Assembly: GCA_903917305.1 (NCBI GenBank)
Contig: CAIXAA010000513.1
Location: 1-5,175, forward strand
Direction of reading: 5' to 3'
Source: an uncultured Myxococcales bacterium
GTDB lineage: Bacteria; Myxococcota_A; UBA9042
Length of the DNA stretch: 5,175 nt
Shown: piece by piece, positions 1 through 5,175 of the stretch
How positions within the stretch are numbered: the first letter of the stretch is position 1
How the letters are laid out: the number at the start of each line of letters is the position of its first letter
Translations under genes and position numbers: made by a program
Notes under the pieces: model-generated
What the model was told of the DNA's origin: nothing
What the model saw: only the letters and a program-made list of their open reading frames with translations
Databases searched by the model: none

Positions 1-60
1 CCGGAGCCGGAGCCGGAGCCCGAACCGGGGCCGGGGCCAAGGCCGGAGCCCGGGCCGGTC
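1..60 (-). repeat. Degenerate GCTCCG hexamer run encoding an Ala-Pro linker
   Basis: The left edge is a six-base-period run, perfect over the first 20 bases and degenerate after that (GCTCCG, GCCCCG and related on the minus strand). In the lipoprotein frame it encodes alternating Ala and Pro with occasional Arg. On the plus strand the same DNA would read as Pro-Glu/Pro-Gly, and no stop is present in any plus frame, so the coding strand is inferred from the lipobox and from the gene layout. Confidence 0.7.
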
Positions 61-139
61 GCGCGCACGACGCCAGCGCAACCGCAGCCACGCAAGCTGC
101 GCGCATCCAAATCGACGAAAGCGTGCCCGAAACCTGCAT
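1..139 (-). CDS. Putative lipoprotein, N-terminal part only (runs off left edge)
   Basis: I do not recognise the family. From the ATG at 139 the frame reads MQVSGTLSSIWMRAACVAAV, then ALASC, then an Ala/Pro/Arg-rich stretch that continues to the window edge with no stop. LASC is a good lipobox, with the lipidated cysteine at residue 25 (bases 67-65), preceded by a short hydrophobic core and one Arg. The +2 residue is Ala rather than Asp. The Ala-Pro run is the kind of flexible linker often found between a lipid anchor and a folded domain. Other in-frame starts are GTG 187, ATG 169 and ATG 106; none has a strong ribosome binding site, and ATG 106 would give a very short signal peptide. It is co-directional with batD and about 67 bases downstream, so it may be in the same operon. 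No plus-strand frame has a stop before 352, so a plus-strand gene entering from the left would have to overlap batD by about 148 bases, which makes that reading less likely. Confidence 0.55.
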   Translation of the reverse strand, partial: MQVSGTLSSIWMRAACVAAVALASCARPARAPALAPAPVRAPAPAP

Positions 140-206
140 CTGCGCACCATCCGTTGCGCAAGTATGCATGCAGCGAGGCGGCGTCACAACCGGGCGCCGA
201 CGCAGG
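140..206 (-). other. Short intergenic gap between batD and the lipoprotein ORF
   Basis: About 67 bases separate the batD stop (TGA, 209-207) from the preferred lipoprotein ATG. I see no clear promoter and no T-run after a hairpin. The only pairing noticed is GCGTC (181-185) with GACGC (199-203), a five-base stem with a 13-base loop, too weak to call a terminator. Read-through transcription from batD is the simplest view. Confidence 0.5.
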
Positions 207-2852
207 TCAAGGTGTCTCGGCGTACAAGGCCGACGGCGCGACGCAACCTTCGCGGCCGTTGGGCAGGCGCACTTCGATTCGGCCATCAGGCAACTCAGCA
301 ATCTTGCGCACTTCGAGGCCTTCTGGCAGGCCCATCGTCTCGCTCACGCCCTGACAGGCCGTCAGCGCCGCGTCCTCTTCGACGATCACCGCTTGCTGCA
401 CGCCGGTCTCGATCCGCTGCGCGTGCCACAGCCAGGCCAGGCTCACGAGGTGCAGCCCGACGCAGAGCGCGACGCCGCTCCACAGCGCGACATGGTTCGC
501 CGCGCCGGTCTTGTGCCAGAAGCGCACGCCCAGCAGCACCAGAGCGCCAAAACCGCCCAGCAGCGCCAGCAACGCCAGCAGCGTGGTCGGAGCCGCCCGC
601 GCCAGCGCCACGTCCAGCTCCGGGCTCTCGTCAAAGACGTGCAGTGTCGCGTGCTTGCGCCGGGCCTGATCGCTCAGCTCCGCCCGCACGGCAGCCATGT
701 TCGCCTGGATGTCGCCGCGCAGGGCAGGGTTCGGATCCAGGGCCAGCGCGCGCTTGAAGTGGCCGATCGCCCGGCCGAGCTGCTTGTCTTTCACCAGCGT
801 ATTCGCAAGGTTGTACTGCACGGCGGCGGAGCGCAGATCGTGGCGCAGCAGCGACTCGTAGCCTTCGAGCGCCTGCTTGAAGCGCCCCGCGACGTAGTCC
901 CGGTTCGCGGCGGCAAAAGTCTCGTCCAGCGTGGCCGCCTGCGCGGGCCGGCCCGCGAGGCCTGCTAGCAGCGCGGTAGCCAGCAGCAGCGCGGCCATCC
1001 CGGCGCGCGGCACGGACGGCGCACTGAGGGCGCGCGCATCGATGCGCTCCAGCACGGTCGCCAGCCGCGTCGCCGTCTGCGCCAGATCGGTCTCGCGATC
1101 CCCGCCCGGAGCAAAACGCGCGTAGTCGCAATGCGCCAGCTCCACGGTCAGCTGGTCGACGGCGGTCACGTCGACGCCGGCGGCCCGCAGGTGCTCCGCC
1201 AGGACATGCTCGGTCAGGCCGGTCGATTGCAGGTCGAAAGCGCGCTGCAGGTACGCGGCCACGGCGCTGCGCAGCGCGGCATAGCCTTCGCTCGGACCCA
1301 AGGCCGCCGCCTGCTCCAGGCCGCGCAGCGCGTCGCCCAGGGCCGCCGCGCGCAGACGCTGTGGCTGTCCGCGGGCGCGCCGCCGCGCCGACATCCGCAG
1401 GCCGAGCAGCGCAAGCGCGCCCAACCACGGAGAAAGCGCCAGCCACCAGAAGCCGCGCGACTGGACCCACGCCTTGCCATCCGCGCGCGCCAGCTCCGCC
1501 GTTGCCGCCAGCGGCCGCAGCACGGACGCCGCCGACACCTGGGGCGCACCCGTCGCCGCCGCCGTCTCCGCCGTCGGCGCCTGACCGGCCGTCGCGGGCG
1601 CCAGCGCCGCGCCCGTCACCGCGACCTCGAACGGCCCCGCTTCGGACGACGTGAAGCGCTCCTCGTACGGATCAAAGGCAGCCCAAGCCACCGCAGGCAC
1701 CGTCACGCTTCCTGGCGCGGCAAAACTCACCACGTACTGCCACGTTCGCTTGCCCTCGATGCCGGCGAGCGTCTGGCGCACGCCTTCCTCGGCGCGGTTC
1801 GGCAGCTCCTCGACGGCCATGCCGGCCACCGCCGGCGGCTTGACCGCCTTCAAGTTCAGTAGGTTGCCTTCGCCCTCGACCGTGTACTCCAGCAGCAGCC
1901 TCTCGCCCGTGCCCACCCGCAGCTTGCCGGTCGGCGCTTGCCCCGCCAGCGTCAAGCGCCCGGTCAGCTTGAGCTTTCCCACGTTGCCATCGACGTAGCC
2001 CGGCAGCCGCCCCGCCTGCGGCACCGGCCGCACGTTCAGCTCGATCGGCTCGCCACCGACGCGCACCTGCCGCATCTCGAACACGTCGCCGGCATCGATG
2101 CGGTAGCTTGGCCCGTCGATGCGCTGCTTGCCTTCCGCCGACGCCGACAGCAGCACCTGGTGCGTGATCTGGCGGATGTACGGATTGCCGCCGAACTGCA
2201 CCATCTCCTGCTGCGGCTGGCCCTTCTTGAGCAGGTCCTCGTTGTCGAACGTGCCCCACTTCGGCGCGCCGGTCTCGCGGATGCCCTGCACGCGCATCAT
2301 CCGCGTCCAGTACAATTCCCAGGTGAGCACGAAGGGTTGGCCCACGAAGGGCGAAGCGACGGACAGCGCCGGTCGCACGAAGAACGGCTTGCCGGCAAAG
2401 CGCTGCAGGTTGCTCGCCACCTCCACCGACTGCGCCGGGCCGCTCGCCGCCTGCTCCCCCGCGACCTCGATGCGCAGCGGCTGCGAACGCGCGACGACGC
2501 GGCCATCCGCCAGCACCTCGACGGGCGAGATGACGTGCATGCCCACCCGCCGCGGTGTGCCCGTAAACACAAAGCTTTCGACGCGCTCCATCTGCCGGCC
2601 GACGATGCTGACCTGGGTCTGGTGGCTCGTCTGGCGGAAATCGAAGCCATCCGAAGTCGGCGCCGTCAGCTCATCGTACGTGCCAGAAGCCTGCACGTTG
2701 ACTTGCAGTTCCTCTTCCAACGTCAGGCGCGTCGGGCTGGCCTGCACCTTCACGGTCGCCGTCGCGAGCGCCGCCGCCGGCAGCAGGCACAGCGCAGCCA
2801 TCAGCCCGAAAGCCGCCAGCCGCGTGTCCACCGCTGCCCTACCTCGCCCCAT
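207..2852 (-). CDS. batD: BatD-BatE fusion protein (oxygen-tolerance BatD domain, TPRs, SH3-like C-terminus)
   Basis: Membrane protein of the Bat system, 881 residues from the ATG at 2852. Residues 1-31 form a signal peptide with a hydrophobic core and an ALATA-like cleavage site. About 32-414 is the periplasmic BatD region: TRLTLEEELQVNVQ, FVFTGTPRRVGMHVI, VGQPFVLTWELYW, then an immunoglobulin-like part with VEGEGNLLNL and a paired TWQYVVSF. An Ala-rich linker (414-464) leads to a membrane helix (467-485) and a basic, helical cytoplasmic domain (486-614, with GLTEHVLAEHLRAAGVDV), as in the C-terminus of BatD. The BatE part follows: hydrophobic segment 616-635, two TPRs (about 643-709, with YNLANTLVKDKQLGRAIGHF), helices 756-777 and 785-808, and an SH3-like end (814-880). 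BatD and BatE are usually separate, so this looks like a fusion. The start could also be the GTG at 2855, but the GAAGGA at 2864-2859 is better spaced for the ATG. The family assignment is confident; the exact function of Bat proteins is not established. Confidence 0.93.
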   Translation of the reverse strand: MGRGRAAVDTRLAAFGLMAALCLLPAAALATATVKVQASPTRLTLEEELQVNVQASGTYDELTAPTSDGFDFRQTSHQTQVSIVGRQMERVESFVFTGTPRRVGMHVISPVEVLADGRVVARSQPLRIEVAGEQAASGPAQSVEVASNLQRFAGKPFFVRPALSVASPFVGQPFVLTWELYWTRMMRVQGIRETGAPKWGTFDNEDLLKKGQPQQEMVQFGGNPYIRQITHQVLLSASAEGKQRIDGPSYRIDAGDVFEMRQVRVGGEPIELNVRPVPQAGRLPGYVDGNVGKLKLTGRLTLAGQAPTGKLRVGTGERLLLEYTVEGEGNLLNLKAVKPPAVAGMAVEELPNRAEEGVRQTLAGIEGKRTWQYVVSFAAPGSVTVPAVAWAAFDPYEERFTSSEAGPFEVAVTGAALAPATAGQAPTAETAAATGAPQVSAASVLRPLAATAELARADGKAWVQSRGFWWLALSPWLGALALLGLRMSARRRARGQPQRLRAAALGDALRGLEQAAALGPSEGYAALRSAVAAYLQRAFDLQSTGLTEHVLAEHLRAAGVDVTAVDQLTVELAHCDYARFAPGGDRETDLAQTATRLATVLERIDARALSAPSVPRAGMAALLLATALLAGLAGRPAQAATLDETFAAANRDYVAGRFKQALEGYESLLRHDLRSAAVQYNLANTLVKDKQLGRAIGHFKRALALDPNPALRGDIQANMAAVRAELSDQARRKHATLHVFDESPELDVALARAAPTTLLALLALLGGFGALVLLGVRFWHKTGAANHVALWSGVALCVGLHLVSLAWLWHAQRIETGVQQAVIVEEDAALTACQGVSETMGLPEGLEVRKIAELPDGRIEVRLPNGREGCVAPSALYAETP
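210..1013 (-). other. BatE-like half of the fusion, with a relic signal peptide
   Basis: Within the batD frame, residues 614-638 (from a GTG codon at 1013; ATG at 998) read VPRAGMAALLLATALLAG and then GRPAQA, followed by ATLDET. This is a basic start, a hydrophobic core and an A-x-A-type cleavage site, the pattern of an exported protein's N-terminus. Directly after it come the TPRs, the two membrane helices and the SH3-like domain, which is the order of a stand-alone BatE. No Shine-Dalgarno-like sequence is visible before the GTG or the ATG, and there is no stop in the frame, so it should be translated as part of the fusion, with the segment acting as a membrane helix returning the chain to the periplasm. 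Topology inference: BatD outside, helical domain inside, TPRs outside, short HKTGAANH loop inside, SH3 outside. Confidence 0.75.
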
Positions 2853-5175
2853 CACCAGTCCTTCGCAGGCGCCTCGTTGCGGAAGGGGGAGCGACGCAAC
2901 GCCTCCTCCGCCTCCAAGTTCGTCGGGTTGTGGTCGCCGCGGTCCATCTGCTGCTTGAGCCGCTGCTTTTCCTTTTCATCCTTGGGCGGTTGCGGCTTGT
3001 CCTGCGGCTGGTCCTTCTTGTCCTGGTCCTTCTTGTCCTGATCCTTCTTGTCCTTGTCGTCTTGATCCTTCTTGTCCTTGTCTTCCTGGTCCTTCTTGTC
3101 CTTGTCGGTCGGCGGCGGCGGCTCCTCGACGCGCAACAGGTAGAAGTTCTCGTTGTCGCCATCGCCGTGGATGCGCACCTTGACCGTGCGATCCGCCTTG
3201 GTGCCTTGAATTCCCAGCGCGGTCACGCCGGTCCGACCCTTGCGCGCCGCGGGCGTGTCCTCGTCCGGCGTCACCGCGCCCTTGGCGCCCGTGCCGGAGC
3301 GCTGCCCCTTCGCCAGCGAATTCGTCCCGCCCTCGTCGAACGCCTCCATCTCGACGGCGCCGTGCGACAGGTCGTAGCGGGCGGAAATCTGCAGGTTCTG
3401 CCCGGTCTTCTGCGCGATCTGCACCCAGTCCTGGTCGCCCTTGCAGATGCGCATGAGCCGTTCGCTGCCGACCTCGACCGTCTTGGCCTCGCCCGCCGTG
3501 TTGTTCGGCTCGAGCTCGTCATTGCCAGCCGGGCAGGGCGGTAGGATCTTCATCTTGAGCGAATACGGCAGGTCCAGCCTGGCCTCGCCCGCGCGCACAG
3601 CCGGCGCGGCAAAGCCAGGCGGAAGAACGACATGCGGCGGAGGGGGCGGCGGCGGCGCTGCGGCAGCACCTGGACCGGCTCCGGCTCCGGCTCCGGGATC
3701 CGGTGCGGCACGTTGCACAGCACCTTCCGGCAGTTGCGGCAGCGGAAAGTGCGGCGCCTCGACCCCGCCGCCCGTCACCCGCACGCGGTACTTCCCAGCC
3801 GGCGGCTCCAGCACGGCGACCGTCCGCGACAGCGCGGCGCCGCCCGTCACCGCCGAGCCAACGCCCGCGCCCCATAGCACGCCCCGCTCGTCGTAGACCT
3901 CCACGGTCAGCGCGCCCGCCAGATCCTGCGCATCCGGGACATCCTCCAGCGCGGCCTGCAGATCCACGAACAGGCTCTCGCCCTGCTTCAGCTCCACCGC
4001 GAACCAGTCGTCGTCGCCGGGGCACAGCTGCAGCTTGTCCATCGGCTGGCTCAGATCCTGGCTCTCCAGCGGATTGGCCTGAACCGCTTGATCATTCTCT
4101 TCAAACGCGTCGTCGCGCTCGCGGCACGGCGGCAGGATCTCCACCGCAAGCTCGTAGTCCGCCTCCGTGTCCAGGCCGCCGCGCACCTGCACCACGTAGG
4201 TGCCCGTCACTTGCGCCAGCGCCAGCCGCGCCACCAGCCCTTCCTTGCCCTTCTTGGCGTGCGCCACCTCGCGCCCCGCCGGGTCCAGGATGGTGATCTC
4301 GATGTGCTCGTCGCCGATGTCGACCTTCGTCTTGGCCTTGATGCCCAAGCCCTGGCCTTCCTGCAGCATGATCGCGAAGTTGTCGTCGTTGAGCGGGCAC
4401 AGTCGACCCTGCACCGGCTGCCCAACCGTGACCTGCCTGGCCGCCTGCGGCGTGTCGTTCGGCTCGAACTTGTCCTCGATGCGCTGGCACGCCGGCAGCA
4501 GCTTGAGCCCGAGATCGTAAGGCGTTTCCACTTCCGCCACATTGCGCACGTCAATCAGCACCGTCTGCGCGCGGTCGACCTTGCCCAGATCCACCGCCTG
4601 CAGCGCCGGCGTGCCCTGGACCGGCCCGCGGATCTGCTCCTTGCCGTCCGGGGACAGCAGCGAAATCCCCAACTTCGGCGGCACCGCACCTTGCGCGTCG
4701 TCCGGCTCCGTGACCGAGGTCTTGTCCGCCTTGGTCGTCACCTTCGCGCTGAAGCGGTCGCCGGGCTGCAGATCCACGCGAAACAAATCACGATCTTCCG
4801 GGCACGCCCGCAGGTCCAGCGTCTGCTCGCGCTGGCCGCCGGCAAAAGCCACCGCCGCCGCCTGGTCGACCTGGTCGTTCGGCTCGTACGCCTTGTCGCG
4901 GCTGCGGCACGGCGGATACGCCCCCAAGCGCGCCAGCTCCAGGTTGCGCCGCGTCTCCACCCGCGTCGGATCGGCAAGCAGCGCCTGCTCCAGGCTCCCC
5001 ACGGCAAGCCTGTAATGCGGCAGCGGATCTTCCGGCGGTGGCGCCGCCTGCGTCGTCGTTGCGCTCACGCCCGGCGCCGGCTCCGGCTTGGCTTCCTTGT
5101 CCTTCGCCGGCGGCTTGGTCGCCTGGGCATCCGCCTCGAGCTTGCGCGCCCACTGCAGCTGAAGGGTGCCTGTCG
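2852..5175 (-). CDS. BatC-like TPR protein with four PPC-like domains and a charged C-terminal tail (5' end outside window)
   Basis: Probably an envelope scaffold protein of a MoxR/Bat system. Residues here are numbered from the GTG codon at 5068, but the frame stays open for 35 more codons to the window edge, so that GTG is not a credible start and the N-terminus is missing. Residues about 16-48 (HYRLAVGSLEQALLADP, then RNLELARLG) resemble the last TPR helices seen in Bat TPR proteins. Four beta-rich repeats follow at about 52-192, 191-313, 312-510 and 510-650. Each opens with P-x-C and an EPND-like motif, then an Asp-rich D-x-[FW] segment; repeat 2 also shows LDPAGRE and GTYVVQVRG, which is typical of PPC (pre-peptidase C-terminal) domains. 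A Lys/Asp/Gln tail (655-705) leads to a helical end, LKQQMDRGDHNPTNLEAEEA, and a terminal KDW. The eight cysteines come as one pair per repeat. The stop TGA overlaps the next gene's start. The missing N-terminus could be TPRs alone (BatC) or a vWA domain (BatB/C). The Bat assignment is inferred from the tail and the neighbour; the PPC call is by eye. Confidence 0.87.
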   Translation of the reverse strand, partial: TGTLQLQWARKLEADAQATKPPAKDKEAKPEPAPGVSATTTQAAPPPEDPLPHYRLAVGSLEQALLADPTRVETRRNLELARLGAYPPCRSRDKAYEPNDQVDQAAAVAFAGGQREQTLDLRACPEDRDLFRVDLQPGDRFSAKVTTKADKTSVTEPDDAQGAVPPKLGISLLSPDGKEQIRGPVQGTPALQAVDLGKVDRAQTVLIDVRNVAEVETPYDLGLKLLPACQRIEDKFEPNDTPQAARQVTVGQPVQGRLCPLNDDNFAIMLQEGQGLGIKAKTKVDIGDEHIEITILDPAGREVAHAKKGKEGLVARLALAQVTGTYVVQVRGGLDTEADYELAVEILPPCRERDDAFEENDQAVQANPLESQDLSQPMDKLQLCPGDDDWFAVELKQGESLFVDLQAALEDVPDAQDLAGALTVEVYDERGVLWGAGVGSAVTGGAALSRTVAVLEPPAGKYRVRVTGGGVEAPHFPLPQLPEGAVQRAAPDPGAGAGAGPGAAAAPPPPPPPHVVLPPGFAAPAVRAGEARLDLPYSLKMKILPPCPAGNDELEPNNTAGEAKTVEVGSERLMRICKGDQDWVQIAQKTGQNLQISARYDLSHGAVEMEAFDEGGTNSLAKGQRSGTGAKGAVTPDEDTPAARKGRTGVTALGIQGTKADRTVKVRIHGDGDNENFYLLRVEEPPPPTDKDKKDQEDKDKKDQDDKDKKDQDKKDQDKKDQPQDKPQPPKDEKEKQRLKQQMDRGDHNPTNLEAEEALRRSPFRNEAPAKDW
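2859..2864 (-). promoter_or_regulatory. Ribosome binding site of batD, inside the upstream gene
   Basis: On the minus strand GAAGGA (2864-2859) lies six bases before the ATG at 2852 and only three before the GTG at 2855. The spacing favours the ATG as start. The site lies within the last codons of the upstream gene, whose TGA (2854-2852) shares its A with the ATG. This arrangement suits translational coupling of the two proteins. Confidence 0.65.
3008..3106 (-). repeat. In-frame short tandem repeat encoding a Lys/Asp/Gln tail
   Basis: Reading the minus strand, the units are DKDKKDQE (3106-3083), DKDKKDQD (3082-3059), DKDKKDQ (3058-3038), DKKDQ (3037-3023) and DKKDQ (3022-3008). The unit lengths of 24, 24, 21, 15 and 15 bases all keep the frame. 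Codons are nearly identical (GAC AAG AAG GAC CAG) with a few GAT, CAA or GAA changes. It encodes a hydrophilic, probably disordered segment of the sort often found near the C-terminus of Bat TPR proteins. Confidence 0.9.
3119..4915 (-). repeat. Four tandem PPC-like protein domains
   Basis: Diverged protein-level repeats in the upstream gene at about 4915-4493, 4498-4130, 4135-3539 and 3541-3119. Shared landmarks: a P-x-C start (PPCRSRD, PACQRIED, PPCRERDD, PPCPAGND), an EPND motif (EPND, EPND, EEND, EPNN), a second Cys 30-35 residues later before an acidic segment (CPEDRDLF, CPLNDDNF, CPGDDDWF, CKGDQDWV), and a closing strand (YDLGLKLLP, YELAVEILP, YSLKMKILP, FYLLRVEEP). The first three closing strands run straight into the next Cys. 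The DNA is not obviously repeated, so the duplications are old. Confidence 0.8.
3614..3706 (-). repeat. Ala/Gly/Pro low-complexity linker inside the third PPC-like domain
   Basis: Residues about 455-485 of the upstream protein include GAGAGAGPG, a run of alanines, then seven prolines and HVVLPPG. The segment lies between the strand GKYRVRVTGGG and the closing strand PYSLKMKIL of repeat 3, so it enlarges the loop before the last strand rather than separating two domains. Part of it (3677-3696) is a perfect six-base-period repeat. Confidence 0.75.

Noticed and set aside
181..203. Possible terminator hairpin after batD
   Set aside because: Only a five-base stem with a 13-base loop and no T-run.
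1..354. Plus-strand frame with a Pro-Glu run, as the C-terminus of a convergent gene
   Set aside because: Its stop is at 352-354, so it would overlap the end of batD by about 148 bases, and the region beyond the Pro-rich run has no conserved look. The minus-strand lipoprotein explains the same DNA better. Not fully excluded.
123..968. Long plus-strand open frame over the 3' part of batD, rich in Arg, Gln and His
   Set aside because: Antisense shadow of a GC-rich gene. Composition is unnatural, with no recognisable motif, while the minus strand encodes clear BatE-type TPRs, helices and an SH3-like end.
998..1013. Independent start of a separate batE gene at the internal GTG or ATG
   Set aside because: There is no stop before it in the frame and no Shine-Dalgarno-like sequence upstream, so a fusion is the simpler reading.
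1938..3041. Plus-strand open frame of 367 codons, whose Leu/Val-rich end looks like membrane helices
   Set aside because: The LVLLVLVLLVL-type stretch is the antisense of the Lys/Asp/Gln repeat (CTT GTC CTG on the opposite strand). It crosses the junction of two well-supported minus-strand genes.
3441..3896. Plus-strand Gly/Ala/Pro-rich frame
   Set aside because: Antisense of the proline/alanine linker and flanking PPC-like domain, with no independent support.

Overview
This is a very GC-rich stretch with strong G/C preference at third codon positions. All recognisable genes lie on the minus strand, so transcription runs from right to left. The content fits a Bat (Bacteroides aerotolerance-type) cluster of the MoxR AAA+/von Willebrand-factor-A systems, as found in high-GC Gram-negatives. 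An origin in the Myxococcota or another deltaproteobacterial-type lineage is my best guess from composition and architecture; no phylogenetic marker in the window proves it.

Layout in transcription order. (1) 5175 to 2852: the 3' part of a large gene whose start lies beyond the right edge. It encodes a TPR-like helical end, four consecutive PPC-like beta domains each carrying one pair of cysteines, a Lys/Asp/Gln-rich repetitive tail, and a C-terminus ending in KDW as in BatC or BatB/C-type proteins. (2) 2852 to 207: a BatD-BatE fusion. It has a signal peptide, a long BatD periplasmic region, a membrane anchor, a cytoplasmic helical domain, a second hydrophobic segment that looks like a retained BatE signal peptide, two TPRs, two more membrane helices and a terminal SH3-like domain. 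Its start overlaps the stop of gene 1, so the two are probably translationally coupled. (3) 139 to 1: the start of a probable lipoprotein with a LASC lipobox and an Ala-Pro linker, running off the left edge.

How they work together. In known Bat systems a MoxR ATPase acts with membrane-anchored vWA proteins (BatA, BatB) and the TPR, BatD and BatE proteins in an envelope-associated assembly whose biochemical job is poorly defined. Genes 1 and 2 would supply the scaffold. MoxR, DUF58 and vWA genes are predicted to the right of the window but are not visible here. The unusual part is gene 1: a Bat-type TPR protein carrying a four-bead array of cysteine-paired PPC-like domains between the TPR end and the charged tail. 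I did not see any tRNA, rRNA, CRISPR, mobile element or convincing terminator.
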